Below, piece after piece: positions 5,801 through 14,755 of a DNA stretch of 15,019 bases. The position numbers and the translations under genes were made by a program. The number at the start of each line of letters is the position of its first letter. Position 1 is the stretch's first letter. The stretch is from Candidatus Woesearchaeota archaeon (GTDB taxonomy: Archaea > Nanobdellota > Nanobdellia > Woesearchaeales > JAGVYJ01). The stretch is taken from assembly GCA_018303315.1 (NCBI GenBank), contig JAGVYJ010000013.1, positions 1 through 15,019 of the forward strand, read 5' to 3'. The notes under the pieces are model-generated. The model was not told where the DNA came from. It did no database searches and saw only the letters and a program-made list of their open reading frames with translations.

Positions 5801-7839
5801 TATTCAACCAGGGCTATTTCAGCTCGATGGACAGGGGTTACATGCCGATGCCGAATGGCCCTGATCCCGGAACTGTGAATCCTGTTGGAGTAGCCTCGGA
5901 GATGGGCGAGATAAGCATGAAAGAGCTCGGCATATCAGCCCCGCCTATGCAGGGCCAGCTTGAAGGGTTAAGGTCAAAGATTTTCCAGGGGGCATCAAAG
6001 GTTGAGCTTGGGGTGATGGGCAGGGGCAAGGGAAGCATGGCCCAGGGCAACACCACCCCGGAAATGTTCGGGATGGATGAGCGCATGGCAATGCGCGAGC
6101 TCGCGAGGATTAACGAAGTACAGCTTTCAATGCATGCCGGCCTTCATTCCAGCAGCCTTGCCGGCCTGAGCGAGGGCAGGTTCGATGAGCACATGCGGGA
6201 ACAGAACCTCAATGAGATAAGAAGGGCAATTGACTTTGCCTCGGATGTTTCTGACGGAGGGGCAGTTGTTTTTCACGCATTTGAGTTCCCGAGGCCTGTT
6301 TCAGAAAGCCCGCTCTCACAGATAAGGGATTCCCAGGGAAACATCCTTGGCTACAGGTTCAAGGCATACCCTGAAGAGGAAAAGAGGGCTCCAAAACACC
6401 TGGTCGACAACAGGAACGGGCAGGTGATAGAGAGCGTCAGGAAAGACACCCCTATAGTGAGCCCGGTATGGCAAACCGACCCGAAGACAGGGCTGCCCAT
6501 GGAAACCCCGGATGGCTCTTATATCCCTATATACGAGCAGCCGCAGTGGGAAGAGCAGGTGGTAGATGGCAGAAGGGTTCGCGTGATGAAAGGCGGGGGC
6601 TTCAAGACAACGCCCTATGACTGGAGCTATTTTGAAAAGCAGGCGGCATTATGGAACAAATACAAACGGGAAGCCGGCCGGCCCGAAAGAACACCTGAGG
6701 AGCAGTACTATCACGAGCAGCTGCAGAACCGTATTGCTATGGAGAAATCATATGCCCTTTACTATTCTGAACGCTACCAGGATTCAAAAAGGGATTACGG
6801 AAAGCTGCAGAACGCACTCGAGCATATTGAGGCAGTTGAGGCAGCAACCCCCCCTGAGGAAAGATGGAAGCTCCTGGAAACAGCAGGGATAAGCCCGCTT
6901 ATTGGCGGTGCTGCAAGATACATCTCCCCGGAAAGAAAAATGCCAAGCGAGCTGATAAAGGATGCAATGCAGAACCTTAACAGGGAAATAGGCTACATAG
7001 AGGGACTTGGCTCATCATACCTGGCCCAGGCAGGCAACCTTGTGGAGCAGGCAAAGCACATCCAGCCAATTGAGGCTTATGCAGTCCTGAAGGCTGCGGA
7101 CACAATTGCGCAGGCAGGCGTGTATTCATGGCAGAAGACCGAGCAAATGAAAAGGCAGGAGCACAATCAGGGAACTGAAATCCGGCCATTGTTTGCAGCT
7201 GTGGAAAATGCCTGGATGCCTGACCAATACGGTTCCCATCCCCAGGAATTGAAGAGGCTGGTGCTTGACGCAAGGAAGAACATGATGAACAAACTGGTCA
7301 ATACATATGGTTACAAAGGAAGGGAGGAAGAGGCCAACAGGCTTGCAGAGGAGCATATCAAGGCAACATTCGATATAGGCCATGCAAATACCTGGCGCAA
7401 GTATTTCCAGGGTGATCCCAACAAGACTTTCGAGCAGAACGAGGCCCAGTTCAAGCAATGGCTGCTGAACGAGGTTGATGACCTCGTTAAGCACAAAGTC
7501 ATAGGCCATGTCCATATTGCTGACAATTTCGGCTATGAGGACGAGCATGTAAGCCCTGGCCTTGGAAACGCTCCTATAAAGGAATTCATGCAGAAGATGA
7601 AGAAGGCAGGGATTAAGACGCAGATAATAGAACCGGCGCATCAGGACTTCAGGGCCCTGCTCCAGGGCTGGGAGCTGGCAGGTTCGCCGATTTACGCAGC
7701 TATAGCCCCTTCAAGGGGAAGCTGGTCAGACACCTGGCAGGGCTATTTCGGGGCAAACCAGAGCCCGTACTTCCTTGTTGGAGATGTCGTGCCTGACCGG
7801 GAGGCATGGACTTTATGGAGCCAGGCTCCTTTAGAATAA
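5797..7839 (+). CDS. Endonuclease-IV-like TIM-barrel protein with large insertion (AP_endonuc_2 fold)
   Basis: A 680-residue protein with the xylose-isomerase-like TIM-barrel signature of the AP endonuclease 2 superfamily. By motif and order I match Endonuclease IV metal ligands to His113 (LSMHAGLH), His160 (VVFHAFEF), Glu470 (AAVENAW), Asp526 and His529 (FDIGHAN), His573 (HVHIADN), Asp582 and His584 (EDEHVSPGLG) and Glu612 (IIEPAH). That is all nine positions of the trinuclear zinc site. Spacings between ligands are close to the E. coli enzyme except between His160 and Glu470, where about 275 extra residues are inserted (roughly 166-460), partly beta-like and partly helical. The N-terminal segment SKIFQGASKVELGVMGRGKG (60-79) looks like barrel strand 1 with an unusual Gly/Lys loop. 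Usual family members are about 280-300 residues, so this one is more than twice normal length. It is the last gene of a coupled operon (ATGA overlap). Nuclease, phosphatase or sugar isomerase activity are all possible; DNA repair is not proven. Confidence 0.85.
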   Translation: MIFNQGYFSSMDRGYMPMPNGPDPGTVNPVGVASEMGEISMKELGISAPPMQGQLEGLRSKIFQGASKVELGVMGRGKGSMAQGNTTPEMFGMDERMAMRELARINEVQLSMHAGLHSSSLAGLSEGRFDEHMREQNLNEIRRAIDFASDVSDGGAVVFHAFEFPRPVSESPLSQIRDSQGNILGYRFKAYPEEEKRAPKHLVDNRNGQVIESVRKDTPIVSPVWQTDPKTGLPMETPDGSYIPIYEQPQWEEQVVDGRRVRVMKGGGFKTTPYDWSYFEKQAALWNKYKREAGRPERTPEEQYYHEQLQNRIAMEKSYALYYSERYQDSKRDYGKLQNALEHIEAVEAATPPEERWKLLETAGISPLIGGAARYISPERKMPSELIKDAMQNLNREIGYIEGLGSSYLAQAGNLVEQAKHIQPIEAYAVLKAADTIAQAGVYSWQKTEQMKRQEHNQGTEIRPLFAAVENAWMPDQYGSHPQELKRLVLDARKNMMNKLVNTYGYKGREEEANRLAEEHIKATFDIGHANTWRKYFQGDPNKTFEQNEAQFKQWLLNEVDDLVKHKVIGHVHIADNFGYEDEHVSPGLGNAPIKEFMQKMKKAGIKTQIIEPAHQDFRALLQGWELAGSPIYAAIAPSRGSWSDTWQGYFGANQSPYFLVGDVVPDREAWTLWSQAPLE

Positions 7840-7840
7840 C

Positions 7841-7849
7841 TTTTTAAAT
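7841..7849 (+). promoter_or_regulatory. TATA box and ribosome-binding site of the nucleotidyltransferase gene
   Basis: TTTTTAAAT directly follows the stop codon of the TIM-barrel gene and lies about 39 nt before the ATG at 7884. A start about 25 nt downstream gives a short leader that carries GAGGTGA (7874-7880), 3 nt before the ATG. This gene is therefore leadered, unlike its downstream neighbour taw3. Confidence 0.5.
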
Positions 7850-7883
7850 GTCGGTTTATTCAAGTTAGCAAAAGAGGTGAGCT

Positions 7884-8690
7884 ATGGAGTTCAAGCAGGA
7901 AAGGCAGCAGAGCCCAAATATCGCGAAATATTCTAAGAGCGACCTTGGCCTGGCCTATGAGTTTGCCAAGCGTATGTATGAGGAATTCGGGGTTTTCATA
8001 AAAGCTTTGGTTGTCTTCGGTTCTGCCAGCAGGGGCGAGCAGGGAAAAGGATCGGATGTTGATATACTTGTAATAGTTGATGATGTCTCTGTGAAGATGA
8101 GCGCGGAGCTCATAGAGGCTTACCGCATAGTCACCCAGAGAATAATCTCCCAGGTGGCATTAACCCTGCACGTTACCAGCATAAAGCTGAGCTCGTTCTG
8201 GGAATACGTAAGGGCCGGCGACCCGGTAGGCATAAATATCCTCAGGGATGGTGTTGCCTTGATTGACACAGGCTTTTTCGAGCCATTGCAGGCGCTGCTA
8301 TATACAGGAAGGATAAGGCCAAGCGAGGAGTCGGTCCACACATATTTTTCCAGGGCGCCAAGAACTATGAACAACAGCAGATGGCACCTCCTACAGGCAA
8401 CCCTTGACCTGTACTGGTCTGTGATTGATTCAGCCCATGCTGTGATAATGAAGCTTGGTGAGGTTCCGCCGAGCCCGGAGCACGCCGCTGACATACTTGA
8501 CAGGCTGCTTGTGAAACCGGGAAAGCTTGATGCTGAGTATTCTGCAATCATGAGGAAGTTCTACGACCTGCAGAAGCTGATTGTGCACAGGGAAGTAAAA
8601 TATGTCACGGGCAGGGAATATGACCAGTACTACGCGATGGCGCAGAAATTCGTTGACAGGATGCAGAGCCTGATTAAGCAAAGCATTTAA
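7884..8690 (+). CDS. Nucleotidyltransferase with C-terminal HEPN-like domain
   Basis: A 268-residue protein. Residues about 22-125 form a minimal nucleotidyltransferase (MNT, pol-beta-like) domain with the diagnostic motif VFGSASRGEQGKGSDVDILV: Gly46-Ser47 and the catalytic pair Asp58 and Asp60. I do not see a clear third carboxylate on the expected later strand (about 92-100, which reads with His96). Residues about 160-262 are all-helical and resemble a HEPN domain. The usual HEPN RNase motif (Arg, 4-6 residues, His) is not intact: His235 sits in QKLIVHREV with Lys rather than Arg before it. MNT and HEPN are often separate antitoxin and toxin genes; here they are one polypeptide, and no separate toxin gene is nearby. 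It could transfer NMP to a small molecule or protein. The ATG at 7884 is well supported by GAGGTGA. Confidence 0.85.
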   Translation: MEFKQERQQSPNIAKYSKSDLGLAYEFAKRMYEEFGVFIKALVVFGSASRGEQGKGSDVDILVIVDDVSVKMSAELIEAYRIVTQRIISQVALTLHVTSIKLSSFWEYVRAGDPVGINILRDGVALIDTGFFEPLQALLYTGRIRPSEESVHTYFSRAPRTMNNSRWHLLQATLDLYWSVIDSAHAVIMKLGEVPPSPEHAADILDRLLVKPGKLDAEYSAIMRKFYDLQKLIVHREVKYVTGREYDQYYAMAQKFVDRMQSLIKQSI

Positions 8691-8691
8691 A
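8686..8691 (+). promoter_or_regulatory. TATA box of taw3, overlapping the upstream stop codon
   Basis: TTTAAA lies 25 nt before the ATG at 8713 and shares bases with the TAA stop (8688-8690) of the preceding gene. The spacing predicts a leaderless taw3 mRNA. It decides for the ATG at 8713 over the upstream GTG at 8695, which would lie upstream of the predicted transcript start. Confidence 0.55.
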
Positions 8692-8712
8692 CTTGTGTTT
8701 TCTCCTTTGCCT

Positions 8713-9273
8713 ATGGATTTTGAGTCTGGGAAAAGGCAGTTCCTTCTGAAAAAGGACAAGTCAAGGAAAGGAAGTATTGATGAGCCTGTGAAGTCCCTGC
8801 TGGATTTGCTCAACAGCCATAAGGATTATTATACAACAAGCTCGTGCTCGGGGAGGATTCTGCTTTTGGCGCCTTCAAAAGTGAAGAAAGATACAGCATA
8901 TGCACTGGTCTCGCATGGAGCCGTGGATTTCTCATCTGTGAAAAAAGCACTGGAAGAGTCATCAGAAACTGAGCTGTGGTTCAGGCAGGAAGGCTTCATA
9001 GTCCATACCAGGTGCAGGACTCTCGAAGCTGCAGAAAACTTACTTATGGTCGGTCAGTCTCTGGGCTTGAAGAGGTCAGGCATCATCAGCACAGCTAATA
9101 CCACAGTGGAGCTTGTAAGCACAGAGCATTTTGACACCATAGTGAAGAAAGCAGGCAAAATCCTCTGCTCAGATGAGTTTCTGATGGTTTTGGCTGAGGA
9201 AGCAAACATAAGAATGGCGGGAAATACAAACAAGCTCAGAAAATTAGAAAGCAAAATAAAAAATATGATTTAA
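8713..9273 (+). CDS. taw3: tRNA wybutosine-synthesis methyltransferase Taw3 (TYW3 family)
   Basis: A 186-residue protein that matches the TYW3/Taw3 family, which methylates the tricyclic wyosine base next to the anticodon of tRNA-Phe (N4 methylation of the 7-aminocarboxypropyl intermediate, with S-adenosylmethionine). Family signatures are clear: FLLKKDKSRKGSIDEPV (10-26), YYTTSSCSGRILLL (39-52), LWFRQEGFIVHTRCRTLEAA (88-107, with the conserved W and H) and GLKRSGIISTANTTVEL (118-134). The length is slightly short but complete. I chose the ATG at 8713 rather than GTG at 8695 because a TATA box lies 25 nt upstream. Its end overlaps by 4 nt the stop of the surface-protein gene on the opposite strand. 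The other wybutosine genes (trm5, taw1, taw2) are not in the window. Confidence 0.9.
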   Translation: MDFESGKRQFLLKKDKSRKGSIDEPVKSLLDLLNSHKDYYTTSSCSGRILLLAPSKVKKDTAYALVSHGAVDFSSVKKALEESSETELWFRQEGFIVHTRCRTLEAAENLLMVGQSLGLKRSGIISTANTTVELVSTEHFDTIVKKAGKILCSDEFLMVLAEEANIRMAGNTNKLRKLESKIKNMI

Positions 9274-11060
9274 GCGCGTGGCCTTATGAGGTACCAGACC
9301 ATTCCTGCAAGCGAGCCAAGCAGCACAACCACAAGCACGACAAGTGTCACTGTGTAGGCAGCTGTGTCGGAAAATTTCTGCTCTGCCTGCGGTGGGGTTG
9401 TGGCTGGCGGTGTTGTTGCCGGAGGTGTCACAACGTTTATGCCCCCATCTGAAGGCGGGGGCGTGGTACCTGTGCCTGTTGTGCTGCACTCTGCAACCAC
9501 AAGGTCAACCCTCTGGAAATCATCCAGCTGCGTCCTGTCATAATAGGCCTTAATCTCGATTGAATAAGTACCCGGAGCAACGTTGGTCGCCACTGTTATG
9601 GGGATGCTGACGCTGTATTTGCTTTCATCCTGATACAAATCATTGTCCAGCTCTATGTCCCTCTGCACATATTCTATGCCAAGGGCTGCATTTCTGACTT
9701 CAAGCACAGTTTCCTCCTCAACGCTGGAACCGAAGTTAGTGAGCTCGACGTCAAGGCTTGTAGACCTGATGCATGATAAAGTTCCCAATGTGAGTGCCTT
9801 TTCAGTTACCTGGATGTCATGCGTCTCTTTCTCAACATTAAGATCAACATTCCATTCAACGCGATGAGTTGCTCCGTTTTCATCCTGGCCTTCAGCCTCA
9901 ATGAGGACATTATAGGAACCTTCATCAACCTGCAGAGGCAACGTGAAGTCCAGGGTCTTGACAACCTTTTTGGTTTCTGTCAGATCAAATTCTGAAGTTG
10001 TGGCATCAAGGTCATCACCATCATCTATGCTTTCAATGGTTATCTTAAGCTCAATGTTTTCTATCTTGATATCCTCGTCTGAAGTAAACTCATTCTTGAA
10101 CTCAACCTGGAACTCGACAGTGCTTCCCGGGATGGCGTCCTTATCGATGGTGTCTCCATCCTTTACATTGCTGTCTGTGCTCCCGTCCACATTGACATCA
10201 AGGCTCTTGATTGTAAGCTTTGAGATTGTTTCAAGAGTGACCGGCACGTCCTTTGTCATGTCATTGCTTCTAAGAGTAACCGAGCCAATGCTCTTCACTC
10301 CTGAATCCTGGTCATCAGGTACGTAAACCGAAATCTTGAAAGTGGTTGAGGCACCCTTGGCCAGGCTTGAAGAACCCAAATTTGTTACGGAAACCTGGTA
10401 CTTGCTTGCAATGTTGTTATTTGTTACTGTTATCCCTGATTCTGTGAAGTCCCCATCGTTGGTTATGGTAACTGTTTTTGTGACAGTGCCGTTCCTGTTG
10501 GTGGTGCTGTCACCAATGGCTATCGTAGCCGGAGAAGTTGACAGGCTGTGTGTTGCATTCTTCACTTCAAGGCTAAATGTGCTGGTCTTATAGGTGCTGC
10601 CAAAACTCGCATTAATCGTTCCTGTGTAGGTTCCGGAAGCCTGGTTTGCCGAAATTCCTGTTATTGTTGCAGTCACCTTCTGGCTTTGGCCAGGGTTCAC
10701 GGTGAATGAACTCGGGGAAAGGCTTATTGTGCCTGATGTGGAAATGTTGTTGCTGCCTGAAATCAACAGGCTGCTGAGTGCTGTGTTAACAGTAAAAGCA
10801 ACATTTCCTGTATTGGTTACTGTGAAATTAGTATCAACCGAGGTATCAATTCCCTTAACCCATGTGGCTGAGGTAGAACCAACTGTAATGTCTTTGCTTT
10901 CAGCCTGGACAGTCATACTTACCTGCTGGCTGACGGTTTTCTGAATAGCACCATCAGTCAGAACGGCTTTGAGAGTGCCTGTGTATGTGCCGGCTGCCTG
11001 GGCAGATGGTATGCTTACCGAGATTGAAGCAGTCGAATTCCCATTGTAATTCAGAGGGGT
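9270..11060 (-). CDS. Ig-repeat surface protein, C-terminal part (downstream of a frameshift)
   Basis: This frame carries the last 596 residues of what should be one 783-residue protein; the N-terminal part is in another frame at 11062-11622. The first ATG in this frame is at 10916, but coding similarity continues upstream to about 11060 (GTYTGTL and SVSIP segments), so 10916 is not the true start. It contains a series of beta-sandwich (Ig-like, CARDB/NEW3-like) repeats, each with a G-T-Y/G-S-Y strand: GTYTGTL, GTYTGTI, GSYNVLIE, GTYSIEIK. A Thr/Pro linker (PPATTPPATTPP, coded by a short tandem repeat at about 9391-9428) leads to one C-terminal membrane helix, TLVVLVVVLLGSLAGMVWYL, and a basic end (RPRA). 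It is thus displayed outside the cell and anchored by its tail. Abundant Asn-x-Ser/Thr sites suggest glycosylation. S-layer-associated protein or adhesin are possible roles. Confidence 0.8.
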   Translation of the reverse strand, partial: TPLNYNGNSTASISVSIPSAQAAGTYTGTLKAVLTDGAIQKTVSQQVSMTVQAESKDITVGSTSATWVKGIDTSVDTNFTVTNTGNVAFTVNTALSSLLISGSNNISTSGTISLSPSSFTVNPGQSQKVTATITGISANQASGTYTGTINASFGSTYKTSTFSLEVKNATHSLSTSPATIAIGDSTTNRNGTVTKTVTITNDGDFTESGITVTNNNIASKYQVSVTNLGSSSLAKGASTTFKISVYVPDDQDSGVKSIGSVTLRSNDMTKDVPVTLETISKLTIKSLDVNVDGSTDSNVKDGDTIDKDAIPGSTVEFQVEFKNEFTSDEDIKIENIELKITIESIDDGDDLDATTSEFDLTETKKVVKTLDFTLPLQVDEGSYNVLIEAEGQDENGATHRVEWNVDLNVEKETHDIQVTEKALTLGTLSCIRSTSLDVELTNFGSSVEEETVLEVRNAALGIEYVQRDIELDNDLYQDESKYSVSIPITVATNVAPGTYSIEIKAYYDRTQLDDFQRVDLVVAECSTTGTGTTPPPSDGGINVVTPPATTPPATTPPQAEQKFSDTAAYTVTLVVLVVVLLGSLAGMVWYLIRPRA

Positions 11061-11622
11061 GGACAGTTATTATTTCGGCTCCTGAAGTTAAATTCAGGAA
11101 GGTAACAGTAACTGAGTCGAGGTCCGTATTACCTGAATTATTGGCAGTATAGTTGACAGATGTGGTAATGCCCTGAACCCCTACGCCTATTGCAATATTC
11201 ATAAGGCTGACATCCGGGGTGCCATTCACACTCAGATTTACAGGCACGGTGTCTGTTGCCTGCTGGCCGGTTGCGTTGGTAGCAGTAGCAGTTAACGTCC
11301 CCGAGTAAACACCTTCCTTTGCGTTGCCGACAGGAACTGTGACAGTTCTTGTTGCTGTACCGGCAGGGGCCAGGTTTGTAACAGGGGTTATTGAATTTAT
11401 CGTAACGGATTCCGCACCGTTTGTGAGCGTAAGGCCGGAAAACTGGACTGTGCTAAAAGTTGTGCTTCCTGTATTGTTAACCGTGAAATCAGCAGAGACT
11501 GTCTGACCACGATTTGCTGTAAGATTGATCTGCGCATCGGTAATGTTCACTGAATTTTGTGCCGCAACCGACACGGCGGTTAACACAGCAAATAACGCTA
11601 GCAACAGTACTAATCTTTTCAT
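10954..11622 (-). CDS. Ig-repeat surface protein, N-terminal part (frameshifted)
   Basis: This frame begins at the ATG at 11622 with a strong signal peptide (MKRLVLLLALFAVLTAVSVAA, cleavage near residue 21). Thr/Ser/Asn-rich beta-sandwich sequence follows: a first Ig-like unit to about residue 133 with GVYSGTL (104-110), and the start of a second (GTPDVSLMNIAIGVG). Coding sense stops after SGAEIITV (residue 187, near 11062); the 35 residues up to the TGA at 10954 are rich in His, Cys and Arg and unlike the rest, that is, out of frame. Skipping one base (about 11061) continues smoothly into TPLNYNGNSTASISVSIPSA in the next frame. The intact gene would therefore be 9270-11622. GGGGG lies 8-12 nt before the ATG, and a TATA-like AAAATATATTAAG at about 11664-11676 precedes it. 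The break may be a sequencing or assembly error, a real mutation, or phase variation. Confidence 0.8.
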   Translation of the reverse strand: MKRLVLLLALFAVLTAVSVAAQNSVNITDAQINLTANRGQTVSADFTVNNTGSTTFSTVQFSGLTLTNGAESVTINSITPVTNLAPAGTATRTVTVPVGNAKEGVYSGTLTATATNATGQQATDTVPVNLSVNGTPDVSLMNIAIGVGVQGITTSVNYTANNSGNTDLDSVTVTFLNLTSGAEIITVHPSELQWEFDCFNLGKHTICPGSRHIHRHSQSRSD

Positions 11623-11663
11623 GGTATGACCCCCACAGGTTTTTAGCTTTAAAATAACAACTT

Positions 11664-11676
11664 CTTAATATATTTT
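11664..11676 (-). promoter_or_regulatory. TATA region of the surface-protein gene
   Basis: On the minus strand the sequence reads AAAATATATTAAG, centred about 48 nt before the ATG at 11622. This would give a leader of roughly 20 nt containing the G-rich TGTGGGGGTC, a likely ribosome-binding site. Confidence 0.45.
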
Positions 11677-13804
<2,128 letters not shown>

Positions 13805-13806
13805 AC

Positions 13807-14031
13807 ATGTCACTATATTCCGGAGAGCCGCCCAGATCGATGGAGAGCTATCTTAGAGAGTGGTCTCCCCTCCAGCCATTGGATGTTCATGACCTTCTTG
13901 AACAGATTAATCATGGAGAGAGGTCGTTCCCCTGGCAAGAGCTCAATGACACCAGGCCTATGGAAGCAGGGGATACCGGCAAGCCTTGTCTTGACTACAG
14001 ATTCTCAGCCTATGGAGGTCTGGTAAAATAG
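13807..14031 (+). CDS. Small hypothetical protein, 74 aa
   Basis: An ATG two bases after the gyrB stop opens a 74-codon frame ending at TAG 14029-14031. The product is unrecognised: acidic, rich in Pro, Trp and Leu, with segments MESYLREWSPLQPLDVHDLL and FPWQELNDTRPMEAGDTG. It has no membrane helix, and one Cys. Its position right behind gyrB suggests co-transcription and perhaps translational re-initiation. No clear ribosome-binding site can be separated from the gyrB end. It fills almost all of the space between gyrB and the rps3ae promoter, which argues for a real gene, but short length and lack of a known family leave doubt. A fragment of a larger ancestral gene is the main alternative. 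Confidence 0.45.
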   Translation: MSLYSGEPPRSMESYLREWSPLQPLDVHDLLEQINHGERSFPWQELNDTRPMEAGDTGKPCLDYRFSAYGGLVK

Positions 14032-14035
14032 CAAG

Positions 14036-14044
14036 TTTTTTAAA
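14036..14044 (+). promoter_or_regulatory. TATA box of rps3ae (leaderless)
   Basis: TTTTTTAAA is centred 27-28 nt before the ATG at 14069, matching the spacing at rpl21e, taw3 and the 503-residue gene. No Shine-Dalgarno sequence lies between. The T-run could also help terminate the gyrB transcript. Confidence 0.55.
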
Positions 14045-14068
14045 CACCCTATTTTTCTTGCTGAACAC

Positions 14069-14752
14069 ATGGCTGCAAAAAAGCAAACAAGGCAGAAGCT
14101 GAGGAAGAAGGTATGGGTGCAGTTCGTGGCGCCCAAGCTGTTCAACAATGTCCTCCTTGGCGAAAGCCCTGTGTACGAGCCTCAGGAGCTCGTAGGCCGG
14201 CATATTCAGGCCAATCTCATGACCCTTACCAATGATGTCAAGAAGCAGAGCATCACACTGAAGTTCAGAGCAACAAAGGTTGTGGACAGCAAGCTTGCCA
14301 CAGAGCTTGTGTCCTTCTCACTGAATCCTGCCAGCATCAAGCGCATGATAGGAAGGGGTATTTCCAGGATTGATGAAAGCTTTATAGTAAAGACATCTGA
14401 TGGAAAGCTAATAAGAATCAAGGCAGTGCTTGTTACCTACGGCAAGGCCTCTTCAGTAGTCCTCAAAAACCTCAGGCGGAACTTCATTTCCCATATAATC
14501 CGTGACATAAACAAGCTGGGTTTTGAAGACTTTGTAAGCATGGCCATAGGCCAGAAGTTCCAGGTGGAGCTGAAGAAAAGGCTCAATAAGATATTCCCTG
14601 TCAAGTCAGTCGAAATAAAGAATTTCGAGGTTGTCAATTCAGGTGAGCCCCTGAAGCTTACTGTGGTGCAGAGAGTCAGGGAAAAGGAAGAGCAGGCCGA
14701 GGAACCGGTCAAACAGACCGATGATTCAGAGACGTTTGGTGAAGAGAACTAG
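14069..14752 (+). CDS. rps3ae: Small-subunit ribosomal protein S3Ae (eS1)
   Basis: A 227-residue protein matching archaeal/eukaryotic S3Ae (eS1), a component of the 30S platform near the mRNA exit that has no direct bacterial equivalent. The N-terminus is basic and Lys-rich (AAKKQTRQKLRKKVWVQFVA). It is followed by the family motifs FNNVLLGESPVYEPQELVGR (25-44), NLMTLTNDVKKQSITLKF, a long beta-rich core with IGRGISRIDESFIVKTSDGK (93-112), and a LRRNFISHIIRDINKLGF helix. The end is the usual KKRLNKIFPVKSVEIKNFEV segment plus an acidic tail (EEQAEEPVKQTDDSETFGEEN). Length is normal. It is probably transcribed alone from a leaderless promoter. Its stop codon overlaps by 4 nt the stop of the opposing gene, inside a perfect 10-nt palindrome. 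Confidence 0.95.
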   Translation: MAAKKQTRQKLRKKVWVQFVAPKLFNNVLLGESPVYEPQELVGRHIQANLMTLTNDVKKQSITLKFRATKVVDSKLATELVSFSLNPASIKRMIGRGISRIDESFIVKTSDGKLIRIKAVLVTYGKASSVVLKNLRRNFISHIIRDINKLGFEDFVSMAIGQKFQVELKKRLNKIFPVKSVEIKNFEVVNSGEPLKLTVVQRVREKEEQAEEPVKQTDDSETFGEEN

Positions 14753-14755
14753 TTC
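14744..14755. other. Palindromic tail-to-tail stop overlap
   Basis: GAACTAGTTC (about 14747-14756) is its own reverse complement, and the CTAG at its centre supplies a TAG stop on each strand. rps3ae ends AAC-TAG on the plus strand and the right-edge gene ends AAC-TAG on the minus strand, so both proteins finish with Asn. Confidence 0.7.

Noticed and set aside
5797..7839. True xylose isomerase or hydroxypyruvate isomerase
   Set aside because: Those use a four-ligand Glu-Asp-His-Glu-type site; the D-x-H pair after the HVH motif and the two early histidines fit Endonuclease IV better. Isomerase activity is nonetheless not excluded.
9943..10593. Plus-strand open frames within the surface-protein gene
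   Set aside because: They are antisense to Thr/Ser/Val-rich coding sequence, contain only the complementary low-complexity pattern, and have no promoter or known motif.
11054..11064. Programmed +1 frameshift at CCC-T in the surface-protein gene
   Set aside because: CCC-T can allow +1 slippage, but there is no stop or rare codon at the site and no visible stimulator; a sequencing error or ordinary mutation is more likely. Not excluded.
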